Assembly: GCA_021849505.1 (NCBI GenBank)
Contig: JAJZSW010000001.1
Coordinates: 1 to 64,000, forward strand
Length of the DNA: 64,000 nt
Reading direction: 5' to 3'
From: Pseudomonadota bacterium
Lineage (GTDB): Bacteria > Pseudomonadota > Gammaproteobacteria > Burkholderiales > Rhodocyclaceae
Made by a program: the position numbers and the translations under genes. Below, one piece after another: positions 31,644-39,530 of this stretch (position 1 is its first letter; each line of letters starts with the position of its first letter). The notes beneath the pieces are model-generated. The model ran no database searches and was not told where the DNA came from. It saw only the letters and a list, made by a program, of their open reading frames with translations.

Positions 31644-32732
31644 ATGGCGGCCATTCGGAAGCGCGGAGACTACAGCTACGAGGTTCAGGTGCGGAGGCGG
31701 GGCTTCCCGACCCTGACCAAGACATTCACCTATCGCGCCGACGCCGAGAAGTGGGCGCGGCAGATCGAGGCGGAACAGGAGCGGGGTGCCTACGTTCATC
31801 GTACCCCAGCCGAACGCGTGACGATGAACGATATCTTCGACAAGTACGAAGAGGATGTTCTGCCCAAGATGCGGGGCAAGAGTGCCAAGCCTGCCCTTAG
31901 CCTCCTCCGTGAAGAGTTCGGCAAGCTCAGTCTCGCAGGGTTGCAGTCTGCGCAGGTAGCGGCGTTCAGGGATAAGCGCGCGAAGGCTGGCAAGGCTGCC
32001 AGCACGATTCGTAAGGAGATCAACCTGCTCTCCAAGATCATCAATCTGGCAAGCAAGGAATGGGGCTACCCGATCGCAATCAATCCGTGCTCGATGGTGT
32101 CCCGGCCTAGCGAGGCGGACAGCGCGCGGGATCGGCGGCTGTTGGAGGGAGAAGAAAAACTGCTCCTTGCTGCAGCAAAGAAGAAGGGCAAGCACCATTT
32201 GGCCCTGGTTCGCCTGGCGATCGAGACTGGTGCCAGGCTAGGCGAACTGCTCCATCTTGAATGGGGTGACCTCGACCTCAAAAGCAAGGTGGCGACCATC
32301 AAGGGCATCGAGATTAATGGAGTACAGCAAACAAAGAACAAGGATAAATCTCGCCTCGTGCCACTCTCGCCCGCTGCCGTGACAGTGATCAGGACTCTAC
32401 AGGGAAAGGGCAAGGTGAAGACGCTGGAAGTTGGGAGGCTGTTCCCTTGGGCCAATTCGGATTCATTCACCAAGCCTTGGCGGGCGATTGTTGCGACGGC
32501 GAGGCAGGAATACGAGGAGGTGGGCGGCAAGGATTCTGCGATTCTGCGTGATTTGCGGTTCCACGACTTGCGGCATGAGGCAGCATCAAGACTGGCGCAG
32601 CTCTTGGAAATGCATCACTTGCAGAAAATGCTCGGGCACAAGACCCCAGCTATGACATCGCGTTACTATCAACAAAGCAAGGACGATGTTTCCGCTCTGG
32701 CGGCGCGGCTGGTGCGCTCTGCTGGATCTTGA
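31644..32732 (+). CDS. int: Tyrosine recombinase/integrase of the island
   Basis: A 362-residue phage-type integrase. An N-terminal arm-binding domain (IRKRGDYSYEVQVRRRGFPTLTKTF) and a SAM-like core-binding domain precede the catalytic domain. Catalytic residues are Arg in ETGARLGELLHLEW, Lys in the TKNKDKSRLVPLS hairpin, His-x-x-Arg in HDLRHEAASRL, His in MLGHK and Tyr in SRYY. It lies about 110 bases inside the left att site, as expected for tRNA-targeting elements. Ribosome site GAGGGAG. Confidence 0.97.
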   Translation: MAAIRKRGDYSYEVQVRRRGFPTLTKTFTYRADAEKWARQIEAEQERGAYVHRTPAERVTMNDIFDKYEEDVLPKMRGKSAKPALSLLREEFGKLSLAGLQSAQVAAFRDKRAKAGKAASTIRKEINLLSKIINLASKEWGYPIAINPCSMVSRPSEADSARDRRLLEGEEKLLLAAAKKKGKHHLALVRLAIETGARLGELLHLEWGDLDLKSKVATIKGIEINGVQQTKNKDKSRLVPLSPAAVTVIRTLQGKGKVKTLEVGRLFPWANSDSFTKPWRAIVATARQEYEEVGGKDSAILRDLRFHDLRHEAASRLAQLLEMHHLQKMLGHKTPAMTSRYYQQSKDDVSALAARLVRSAGS

Positions 32733-33033
32733 TGAATATGACTCAAAGACGGGTTTTCGTCGGTTGAAATATTCTGACAATGCAGGATAATTGCTGAAAA
32801 TCCCCGGCGCGCCCGGGGCTGAGCTGACAGATTTAGCATTTTACAAGCGGTCCTCCGCGCGGCAAGCAGGAGGGAGGCTAGACAAGTTTGTGCCTTGAAT
32901 CCGCGATGCGCCCGCTGCCCCGATCTTCAAAGGGGGCCGGTCGGCGATCAGCACATCCATTATTTCAAACCCCGACCTTTTGCGCGAGCGGGGCGCGCAA
33001 CACGCATGCCGGCTGCATTTTCTGGAGAAGAAA
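32733..33033. other. Non-coding gap between integrase and HTH gene
   Basis: No supported gene. It holds a GACG-GGTTT-TCGTC-like hairpin just after int and a perfect CCCCGG-CGCGC-CCGGGG hairpin at 32802-32818, possibly ending int transcription. It probably carries the promoter of the following operon. Confidence 0.5.
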
Positions 33034-33417
33034 ATGCAGAAAGTATTTGAAAATCGTGAGCGGCCGGCGGCCGCTCACGTACCGACCGGATTTGTTCTTT
33101 CAGAGCGCTCGGCCGCTCATTTTCTCAACACCTCACCGTCAACACTGCGGCGAGATCGCGCCACAGGCCATGCCGGAGGCATACCATTTGTGCGCATCGG
33201 CGCGCGGGTTGTTTACGTGCGCGAAGCGCTTGAGTGCTGGCTGCGCGAGCAGCAGCAGCGGCCCGCGACGCGTAGCGCCCTGACCGCAACTCGCGGTTTG
33301 AAGCGTGGCCGGCCAACAAAAAAAGAACAGCTTGATGCCGCGCGGCTGGGGCTGAACGTTGCGCAACTGCGCGCCCGCGAGGCGGCGGGGGCTGTGCGGG
33401 AAGGAGGTGCAAAATGA
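33034..33417 (+). CDS. Helix-turn-helix DNA-binding protein, AlpA/MerR-like
   Basis: A 127-residue basic protein. Residues about 17-70 (GFVLSERSAAHFLNTSPSTLRR...IPFVRIGARVVYVREALECWL) have the layout of the helix-turn-helix domain found in excisionase and AlpA-type regulators: a helix-turn-helix followed by a wing with VRIGxRVVY. The C-terminus is basic (GLKRGRPTKKEQL). ATG at 33034 has a GGAGAAG ribosome site. It overlaps the next gene by 4 bases. It may control excision or replication. Confidence 0.7.
   Translation: MQKVFENRERPAAAHVPTGFVLSERSAAHFLNTSPSTLRRDRATGHAGGIPFVRIGARVVYVREALECWLREQQQRPATRSALTATRGLKRGRPTKKEQLDAARLGLNVAQLRAREAAGAVREGGAK
33055..33079. repeat. Perfect 11-bp inverted repeat within the HTH gene
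   Basis: CGTGAGCGGCC, a GGC loop, then GGCCGCTCACG, within codons 8-16 of the HTH gene. It could be an autoregulatory operator or an mRNA hairpin. Confidence 0.6.
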
Positions 33418-33872
33418 CGACCGCATGCGTTCTCCCGACCGTCGACAACCTTGCAGCGCATCTTCTCAAAAAATTTCGGCCAGGCCTGCTGCGCCTCGCA
33501 GCGCGCGCGGGCTGGCAGTCTGGAGACCTGCAAGGCGTGGCCTGGCTTGCCGCGCACGACGCGCTGCAACATTATGACGGCAGCAAGGGCAACCTTGATG
33601 CGAGGGGTTGGTGGTGCTGCCGGGCGCAGGCGCGTGGATTTCTGCCTGCAGGCGGCAGAGAGGAAGCGTTTCTTGAGGCTGAGGACGGGGACGATCCAGC
33701 CTCGATTCTCGAGGCAGCCGAGCAGGTCGACCTCCGCCTGCTGGGACTAGGGGCGGGGGTTGAGCGCAAGTCGGGAAGCGCGCGGAGCGCGCGGCGCTTC
33801 AGAGCGCGGGCGCGGAGCGCGGCCGCGCAGCTGCTGCGCGGCGGCGACGGCCGGCAGGGCGAACTTTTTTGA
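33414..33872 (+). CDS. Small protein with a sigma-70 region 2-like segment, unknown function
   Basis: A 152-residue protein. Residues about 18-66 (KKFRPGLLRLAARAGWQSGDLQGVAWLAAHDALQHYDGSKGNLDARGWW) follow the spacing of a sigma factor region 2 (DLxQxAxLALxxALxxYDxxxGNFxAxA). No region 4 is recognisable, and the C-terminus is Arg/Ala-rich. The start overlaps the upstream stop (ATGA), so it is cotranslated with the HTH gene and precedes the replication cassette. Function is not established. Confidence 0.5.
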   Translation: MTTACVLPTVDNLAAHLLKKFRPGLLRLAARAGWQSGDLQGVAWLAAHDALQHYDGSKGNLDARGWWCCRAQARGFLPAGGREEAFLEAEDGDDPASILEAAEQVDLRLLGLGAGVERKSGSARSARRFRARARSAAAQLLRGGDGRQGELF

Positions 33873-33881
33873 GGGGGTGGA

Positions 33882-35240
33882 ATGAATTCAAACCTCAAGC
33901 TGCCGCCCCATTCTATCGAAGCCGAGCAGTCGCTGATCGGCGGCCTGCTGCTCGACAACAGCGCCTGGGACCGCATTGCCGACATCGTCAGCGAAGCGGA
34001 CTTCTACCGCGATGACCACCGGCGCATCTTCGCGCACATCCGCAAGCTTGTCGAAACCGGCCGTCCCGCCGACGTGGTGACGGTCTACGAGTCGATCGAG
34101 CATGCCAACCAGGCCGAGCAGACCGGCGGCTTGGCTTACCTTGGCGAAATGGCAAATGCAGTTGTGTCGACACGCAATATAAGAAGCCATGCTCAGATTG
34201 TGCGTGAGAAGACAATCGAGCGACAAGCACTAACGGCGATCGAGGACTTCCAGGGCAGAGGCAACTTCACTGCGCGGGCCCACAAGCTTTCTCAAGTCAT
34301 AACATCTCTTGCGACCGAGGCTGCGGAGCGCGGCTTGCCTGCATCGCGGAAATTCAGCGAAATCGCTGCAGCGCCAGCCATCGATTTCGACTACGCTCTG
34401 CCGGGCCTGCGTACTGGGAACGTTGGCGTCTTTGCTGGCTACGGTGGTGTCGGCAAAGGCTTCCTAGGCCTCGCACTGTCAATCGATGTTGCCCTCGGCC
34501 GAGGCAAGCTGACCGGCTTGCCGCTCTTAAAAGCTGGCAAGGCGGTTTTTGTCAGCATCGAAGACGATCAGGAGGCGCTGGACGCGCGGCTGCAAGCGTA
34601 CAGTCGGCACCTTGATGGTTCCGACCGTGCCGCGCTGGATGAGCGCCTGAGCGTCACGAGCGTCTATGGTTTGCCCGACTGGCAACTACTGAAGAGTGAT
34701 GAGCGTGGTGCACTGCATCAGAACGTCGCTGCAACCAATGCGATCGTCAGGGCGGCGCATGGCGCGCGCTTACTGATCATCGACACGGCGCGGAAGTTCT
34801 TCACCTTCGACGAAAACAAGAGCGACGAGGCATCGTTCACGCTCATGATTTGCGACCAGATCGCGCGAGAATCGGGCGCGGCCGTGCTGCTGGTACATCA
34901 CCTCTCAAAGCCGGCCGGCGACAGCAAAGATGAATTGCCAACAATTTTCTCGATCCGTGGGTCTTCGGCGCTCGTTGCTGATGCACGCTGGGCCGCCATC
35001 CTGGCAACGCCCCCATGCAAATTCGCAGAAGACAAGGGCATTGCCATCGACCGTAAGCGCTGGCGCGTGCTCGATGTCGGTAAGGTCAACCACGGCGGAG
35101 AGCCGGAAATGGCCCTGTTCCACCAGGACGAGCGCGGCGCGCTTGTGGCCGTACCGTGGCCCGCCGCTAGCCAGCGGCGAGAACCCAAGGCGACCGGGTC
35201 TGGCAAGTTTGGCCTGCGACCAGTCGCTACAGGAGGTTGA
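33882..35240 (+). CDS. Chimeric replication helicase: host-like DnaB N-domain fused to RepA-type ATPase
   Basis: A 452-residue protein. Residues 5-93 are 87/89 identical to the resident DnaB N-terminal domain (KLPPHSIEAEQSLIGGLLL...AYLGE), the collar domain that contacts DnaG primase. A diverged stretch (NIRSHAQIVREK) still aligns with DnaB. From about residue 160 it is an RSF1010-RepA-like AAA_25 ATPase: Walker A GYGGVGKG, Walker B LLIIDTARKFF, and VLLVHHLSK. It probably loads or drives replication of the excised element. A RepC-like gene follows, matching the repA-repC order. A GAGGGGGTGG ribosome site precedes the ATG. Confidence 0.85.
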   Translation: MNSNLKLPPHSIEAEQSLIGGLLLDNSAWDRIADIVSEADFYRDDHRRIFAHIRKLVETGRPADVVTVYESIEHANQAEQTGGLAYLGEMANAVVSTRNIRSHAQIVREKTIERQALTAIEDFQGRGNFTARAHKLSQVITSLATEAAERGLPASRKFSEIAAAPAIDFDYALPGLRTGNVGVFAGYGGVGKGFLGLALSIDVALGRGKLTGLPLLKAGKAVFVSIEDDQEALDARLQAYSRHLDGSDRAALDERLSVTSVYGLPDWQLLKSDERGALHQNVAATNAIVRAAHGARLLIIDTARKFFTFDENKSDEASFTLMICDQIARESGAAVLLVHHLSKPAGDSKDELPTIFSIRGSSALVADARWAAILATPPCKFAEDKGIAIDRKRWRVLDVGKVNHGGEPEMALFHQDERGALVAVPWPAASQRREPKATGSGKFGLRPVATGG

Positions 35241-35241
35241 C

Positions 35242-36039
35242 ATGCAGAAAAGAATAAAACTGCACCAGCACGTTGATGTAAGCACTGCCGCCCAGTGTCG
35301 AATCCCCATTTTCCAACCAACGCGCCGACCTAGATATATCAAGGGCGTCGAGGTATCGACGGGGTATGGTCGGGCAGTGATCGATGGAAAAATCGGCCAG
35401 CAGCATCGAGATTTCATCGAGTGCTGCAGGCTGACGGCACTTGAGCAGGGGCTGGATGGTGTGAACAGGTACTGCTGCATTGTCGACCCAAACAAGTTAC
35501 GTACTGCAATGAGTGCGGGAAAACGCACTAGCGAAGGCAAGACTGCGAGAGTCTGCTGGCTGCAACTCAAAGACATTGCCGAGGACTTGCGCCGCTGTGA
35601 AATTAGTGACGTCGAAATTTATTCTCGCCCCGGCTGGGGAGTAGTGACTGCGGGCATCCTTGATTCAGTCACATTCAAAGGGGTTGGTATTGTTGAGGGT
35701 AAAACTGGCCATGGCTGCCAGGTTGGGGAACGCGAGTTGTGGAAGGTCCCTTTTAGTGAGGCATGGACGAGCTTGATCGGTGTAGATTTGCCGGTCAGCT
35801 ACCGTGGGCAACTACAGTCAATCATCAAGCTTCGCCACGGCGTCAGCCAGGCGGTCGCACGCCTGATGCTTTCCCACTCGCCCGGCGCCACTTACAGCAT
35901 CAATGAGGCCTTGGCTTTTGTTGGTGCGGCCAGCATCTCTACCCGCCGCCACCGCCGCGGCGAGTTGCTTGCAGACGCCGATGCCCTGGCCGAAATGGGT
36001 ATCCTCATCGCGGGGGAGATGCTGGTGGCGGAAGCATAA
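35242..36039 (+). CDS. RepC-like replication initiator candidate
   Basis: A 265-residue protein starting 1 base after the helicase stop, with AGGAGG as ribosome site. A central WLQLKDIAEDLRRCEISDVEIYSRPGWG and the C-terminal SQAVARLMLSHSPGATYSINEALAFVG...RRGELLADADALAEMGI share the spacing of the winged-helix halves of RSF1010 RepC (iteron-binding initiator). Similarity is by pattern only. The repA-repC gene order supports the call. The last codons and stop are duplicated in tandem downstream. Confidence 0.5.
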   Translation: MQKRIKLHQHVDVSTAAQCRIPIFQPTRRPRYIKGVEVSTGYGRAVIDGKIGQQHRDFIECCRLTALEQGLDGVNRYCCIVDPNKLRTAMSAGKRTSEGKTARVCWLQLKDIAEDLRRCEISDVEIYSRPGWGVVTAGILDSVTFKGVGIVEGKTGHGCQVGERELWKVPFSEAWTSLIGVDLPVSYRGQLQSIIKLRHGVSQAVARLMLSHSPGATYSINEALAFVGAASISTRRHRRGELLADADALAEMGILIAGEMLVAEA

Positions 36040-36098
36040 TCCCGGCAGGCGGAAGCATAATCCCGGCCCTATAGGCTTATAGGCCTAATAGGCATAGG
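36027..36098 (+). repeat. Tandem duplication and ATAGGC repeats after the RepC-like gene
   Basis: A sequence of about 20 bp, GCGGAAGCATAATCCCGGC, occurs twice in tandem across the stop codon. Four ATAGGC or TATAGGC units then follow within about 30 bp (36070-36097). They could be iterons for the initiator or a binding-site cluster. Confidence 0.55.
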
Positions 36099-36102
36099 CG
36101 GC

Positions 36103-36128
36103 GCCGCCCCGCCTTGAGGGTGGGCGGC
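36103..36128. terminator. GC-rich hairpin between convergent genes
   Basis: GCCGCCC, a 12-base loop, then GGGCGGC, between the RepC-like gene and the minus-strand gene ending at 36128. It has no T-tract, so any termination is probably weak or Rho-assisted. Confidence 0.4.
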
Positions 36129-36571
36129 TAGTGGAGTTTCTCAGTGGAATTCGGTTGCTGTGGTGTTACCAAAATGCGTAGAGCCATTCCAACTAGCTCT
36201 TCTCTCTCCGTTCTTGCCTTTACCTTGAGAATCGTTTCACCGTCAATCTGAAACGGCGCAAGAAAGAATGCCATCTGGGCAACCATAAACTTTGAACCGC
36301 TGCCAGGAATATCCTCGAGGTTTGGTGGTGTTGGAAGTGGGCCGGTAGTTAGCAACTCGGAGTCGTCCTCGCCCTTTAAAACCCGAACCTCAAGCTCCTT
36401 GAACGGGTCCGCGAAGTCTGTGACGACTTTTACTGCAATACTGAGCTTAGTGAGCACAACCGGCGCTGCCTGAACATGCAACTCGCCAGAGTAAACGCCC
36501 ATGTAGGACAGCTTATTTCCTACCTCCTCGCGAATGTCATCGCAGTAAATTACTTCAATATGCCGAGTCAT
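36128..36571 (-). CDS. Hypothetical protein, DUF6941-like
   Basis: A 147-residue soluble protein, MTRHIEVIYCDDIREEVGNKLSYMGVYSGEL, resembling a small beta-rich family of unknown function with a conserved CDDIR...GNKxSxxGVY start. It overlaps the antitoxin gene by 4 bases (ATGA), making it the third gene of a toxin-antitoxin operon. Base composition is clearly more AT-rich than the transfer genes. Confidence 0.55.
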   Translation of the reverse strand: MTRHIEVIYCDDIREEVGNKLSYMGVYSGELHVQAAPVVLTKLSIAVKVVTDFADPFKELEVRVLKGEDDSELLTTGPLPTPPNLEDIPGSGSKFMVAQMAFFLAPFQIDGETILKVKARTEREELVGMALRILVTPQQPNSTEKLH

Positions 36572-37065
36572 GCGATTTTCTCTTGCGTGTTCTTAAAGGC
36601 TTCCGCGAGTTGGTCGCGGCTTACCCCGAAGATTTCGACAAGCCGCTCAAATGTTGAGTGAAATATGTCACTACGCTTGCCGGATTCGATCATCGAGTAG
36701 CTTGACTGTGAGTTGCCGAGTAAATCGGCAACTTGAGCTTGTGAAAGACCAGACCTAAGCCGCAAGGAGCTCAAGGTTATCTTTTGCTCAGTCTCTTCAA
36801 ACTGAGACGCCAATCGCTTGCGCGCCCGTGCCAATGCCTCGGCGCGGCGGGGATTAGCCTCGCTTTTCTGCACGACTTCGCCAATCTCTGTGTAGCCGGC
36901 GGGAATGGGTGCATGTATTACCTGCTCTACGATGGCGATCACATTTTCCGCTTTGGAGCCTGGATTCAGCAGGGCATAGGATGATCCATACCGCTTAATA
37001 GCGGGGGATGTCGAGATCGTCGTAGGCTGCGAGGATTTTTTGGGAGCGAGGGTGGTTGAGGTCAT
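36568..37065 (-). CDS. XRE-family antitoxin
   Basis: A protein of about 165 residues whose C-terminal half holds a helix-turn-helix (LSSLRLRSGLSQAQVADLLGNSQSSYSMIESGKRS...LVEIFGVS). This layout is typical of the antitoxin in toxin-first HigBA-like operons. The start is uncertain. ATG at 37065 or 37083 would overlap the toxin gene by 71-89 bases, while no good start lies after the toxin stop except a GTG at about codon 40. It probably also represses its own operon. Confidence 0.75.
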   Translation of the reverse strand: MTSTTLAPKKSSQPTTISTSPAIKRYGSSYALLNPGSKAENVIAIVEQVIHAPIPAGYTEIGEVVQKSEANPRRAEALARARKRLASQFEETEQKITLSSLRLRSGLSQAQVADLLGNSQSSYSMIESGKRSDIFHSTFERLVEIFGVSRDQLAEAFKNTQEKIA

Positions 37066-37423
37066 AGTCGAATTCCCGATCAAGTATCCCTAGAACGTAG
37101 TAGCGAAGTTCTCCAGGGTGGAAGGCATAGACGATGCGGTACTTAGAGGCAGCGCTCTCTATCCATAAGAGCTTAAGCCGCCATAAGTTGTACTTGCTTT
37201 TCTTTGTGGCTTCCCACTCGGTTACGTTGAAAGGAACATCTTCATATCTCACGTAGCCTTTGCGCGTGAGGCAATCGAGAGTGTCTTGGTTGTTTCTAGC
37301 TTCGTCAAGAAACACCTCAATATCCGCCGCCGCGTCCTCATCAACCTCATAAATGAGATCCAGGTCGGCCTCGGCATCCTCATGCAGGACCAACGAGAAA
37401 GTACGATTCGGAAAGTATCTCAT
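36995..37423 (-). CDS. RelE/ParE-superfamily toxin
   Basis: A 142-residue protein with the RelE-like fold pattern: FSLVLHEDAEADLDLIYEVDEDAAADIEVFLDEA, then WRLKLLWIESAASKYRIVYAFHPGELRYYVLGILDRE. The R-x-VYAF and YVLGI strands are the usual mRNase core. It lies upstream of, and overlapping, an XRE antitoxin. It probably stabilises the element by post-segregational killing, which is inference. Confidence 0.75.
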   Translation of the reverse strand: MRYFPNRTFSLVLHEDAEADLDLIYEVDEDAAADIEVFLDEARNNQDTLDCLTRKGYVRYEDVPFNVTEWEATKKSKYNLWRLKLLWIESAASKYRIVYAFHPGELRYYVLGILDREFDYDLNHPRSQKILAAYDDLDIPRY

Positions 37424-38038
37424 ATCTTTGAAGGTATAACAAGGTGCTTCTAATGCGTAAGCATACGGTCAATCCCCCTTGTTACCAAGCGAATTTCTCC
37501 GTCGTGGACGCACTTCCCGCCGTCTCTAAGGTAATTCCCTAGGGAATTAGGGGCGCTTGCGCCGCCCGTTTGGCATGCCAAACAAAAAATCGCGCCGGGG
37601 GCTGGCTTGCAGCCAGCCGGCCCAGCCTGCGGCTGGGGACAGAAGCCAACCAGCCGCCTGCAAGCAGGCGGAAAAGACGCGGGCTTTTTGGCTCGCCTGC
37701 GGCGTGCCAGCCCGCGCCGTGGTGGTGAAGGCGCGTGGATGCTGCCCATCCTTTCTCTGTTTAGCTCTTCAGAGCCGCTCATCGCTGCTCGATCGCTCGC
37801 CAGCGGCGGGCTTAGACCGGGCGCCGCGCGCCCTGCATTGAGTCACGCCAGCCGGCGTGCCTGCGCCTCATCCTCGCCTGCGGCTGCGGTAATGCTCGGC
37901 CCGGCCCTGCGGGCTGCCCGTCTGTCATGCCTCATTGCTCCAGCCCGAAACCCCGCTGGCGCCCTGCGGGGCGCGCTCTCCGCTGCTCTTCGTGAAGCGG
38001 CTCCGAAGAGCAGAACAAAACAGCGAAAGGAGAAAGTC
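37424..38038. other. 615-bp non-coding control region with perfect palindromes
   Basis: Divergent promoter region between the toxin operon and the DUF6573-like gene. Two perfect palindromes lie in it: TAATTCCCTAGGGAATTA at 37532-37549 and GTTTGGCATGCCAAAC at 37568-37583, the latter followed by A6. After them come GC-rich hairpins, CCCAGCC-TGC-GGCTGGG and CCGCCTGC-AA-GCAGGCGG, and many GCCTGCGGC-like blocks to about 37960. No gene is supported. It could hold operators for an element regulator and a replication or partition site. Confidence 0.6.
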
Positions 38039-38524
38039 ATGGCAGCAACCACCATCACCACCACCAACGACGCGGGGCGCTGCCCCACACCCCGGAAGCT
38101 CACCAAAGAGCAGATTTCGGAACCCCAAGACATCTTTGAAATCTTTGGCGAACCAATCCATACCTATACCCGCCAGCAGGCGATCGACGACGGTTTTTTG
38201 ATCGACGTTTCTTCCATGGCCAATGAAGCGGGGATCGTTTTTCCAGTGGCAATGACAAGGGCGGCGTGGGCGGACTGCGTGGAATGGACAGATGCGGACA
38301 GCAAGCGCCAGACCTACCAGGACGAGGCAGGCCGACTCTGGGACGTTCTCTGGATGCTGAAGCTCGCAGCGCGCCGCGGTGGATCCGAAATCCGGTTCCA
38401 GCTCTACCGCGTGCCGCGTGGTGGCCGAGGCATCAAGCCGCGCCTGGCAGTGCTCAAGGCGATCTGCGGGCCTGGCGATGCCGGCGAGCCGGTCATCACG
38501 ATCTGCATGCCTGACGAAGATTGA
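38039..38524 (+). CDS. Hypothetical protein, DUF6573-like
   Basis: A 161-residue protein. The segment DIFEIFGEPIHTYTRQQAIDDGFLIDVSSMANEAGIVFPVAMTRAAWADCVEW resembles a family common on conjugative plasmids and islands (DUF6573); the function is unknown. ATG at 38039 follows a strong AAAGGAGAAAG ribosome site. It is the first gene of a long + strand run to the TrbL gene. Confidence 0.65.
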   Translation: MAATTITTTNDAGRCPTPRKLTKEQISEPQDIFEIFGEPIHTYTRQQAIDDGFLIDVSSMANEAGIVFPVAMTRAAWADCVEWTDADSKRQTYQDEAGRLWDVLWMLKLAARRGGSEIRFQLYRVPRGGRGIKPRLAVLKAICGPGDAGEPVITICMPDED

Positions 38525-38574
38525 CCGCAGGCCTGCATTTATCACAGACGAATTTGCACACGAGGCAAGAGATT

Positions 38575-39207
38575 ATGAGCTACAGACACCGCACCGAAGG
38601 CGACCGCGCGAAGGACTCCGCAGCTGAGATAAGCCGCACATCAAGCACCCTGCGAAAGCTGGCGGTAGTGCTTGAAGGCTTAATCGAGAGCGATCGACGG
38701 AAGTTGCTCGACGCTGCTGCAATCCTTGCAGCAGCTGGTCGTGAAAAAAAGGCATCCGCAAAGAAGCTCAAGGATGCCGAGATCGCTATCGAAAAGGCTT
38801 CCGAAAAAGCAGAAGCCGAGGCCGGCGCCATCCTCGATGCCTGGCCGCAAAGTGACCTGCCAGACCAGATTGCTCTTTGCCTTGCCTGGAGCGACCGCTG
38901 GATCTTTGAAGGTGAGGATCTGCTGCGTGAGGCCCTGAAGGGCTACACCGGTTACAACGGCCAGCACTACCCGGCGACCCGCAGGAACCTGGAGTCGGTG
39001 ATCAATGAAGCCCGACGCGCCCTGCAGCGCGAGGCGGCCAAACGTGCCAGCCGTAAGGGGCAACCGGTAGCCGAATTCCTGGGCACCGTGCGCGAGGCGG
39101 CGGAGGCAGCCAGGCAAAGCGACAAATGCCGGGAACTTGTCCAGGCCTGGCGCGTTGCGCTGGTGGCCGAACAGATCACCGAAGCGAACAAAGGGGGAAT
39201 GAAATGA
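38575..39207 (+). CDS. Hypothetical coiled-coil protein
   Basis: A 210-residue charged protein. A predicted coiled coil (KLAVVLEGLIESDRRKLLDAAAILAAAGREKKASAKKLKDAEIAIEKASEKAEAEAG-type sequence) covers the first half, and an Arg/Ala-rich helical tail follows. No family was recognised. ATG at 38575 has a GAGG ribosome site. It overlaps the next gene by ATGA. Confidence 0.6.
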   Translation: MSYRHRTEGDRAKDSAAEISRTSSTLRKLAVVLEGLIESDRRKLLDAAAILAAAGREKKASAKKLKDAEIAIEKASEKAEAEAGAILDAWPQSDLPDQIALCLAWSDRWIFEGEDLLREALKGYTGYNGQHYPATRRNLESVINEARRALQREAAKRASRKGQPVAEFLGTVREAAEAARQSDKCRELVQAWRVALVAEQITEANKGGMK

Positions 39208-39530
39208 AAATCGAAGGTGGTTTCTGGCAAAACTTCAAAGCAGCCCTTGGCCTCGGCCTGGGCGGAGGCCTCGGCGCCGGCTTCGGCTGGCGCGTCGGGC
39301 AGTGGCTGGGCGATCTCTTCATCCGCCTGATGAAGTGGATCGGCATCCTCGCGATCGGTGCCGGTGCGAGCTGGTATGCCGGCGTAGGCAACCAGAAGCC
39401 GCCCGAGCAGATCCAGCGCGAGGGCAAGGAGGCGCGGGCTCATCTCGAGAAAACCAACCCTGAGATGTTGAAGTTCGCCGACAAATACATCGCTGCCCAG
39501 AAAGAAAAGCAAGGAGCCGGCCGTGACTGA
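39204..39530 (+). CDS. Small glycine-rich membrane protein
   Basis: A 108-residue protein. Residues about 12-55 form two hydrophobic, glycine-rich segments (ALGLGLGGGLGAGFGWRVGQWLGDLF and WIGILAIGAGASWYAGVG), followed by a charged helical tail. It overlaps genes on both sides and sits in the transfer operon, so an envelope role in conjugation is plausible but unproven. Confidence 0.6.
   Translation: MKIEGGFWQNFKAALGLGLGGGLGAGFGWRVGQWLGDLFIRLMKWIGILAIGAGASWYAGVGNQKPPEQIQREGKEARAHLEKTNPEMLKFADKYIAAQKEKQGAGRD

Noticed and set aside
37607-37950. A coding region in the GC-rich stretch upstream of the DUF6573-like gene
   Set aside because: The open frame is made of hairpin repeats (CTGCGGC blocks), with no ribosome site except the strong one at 38039.
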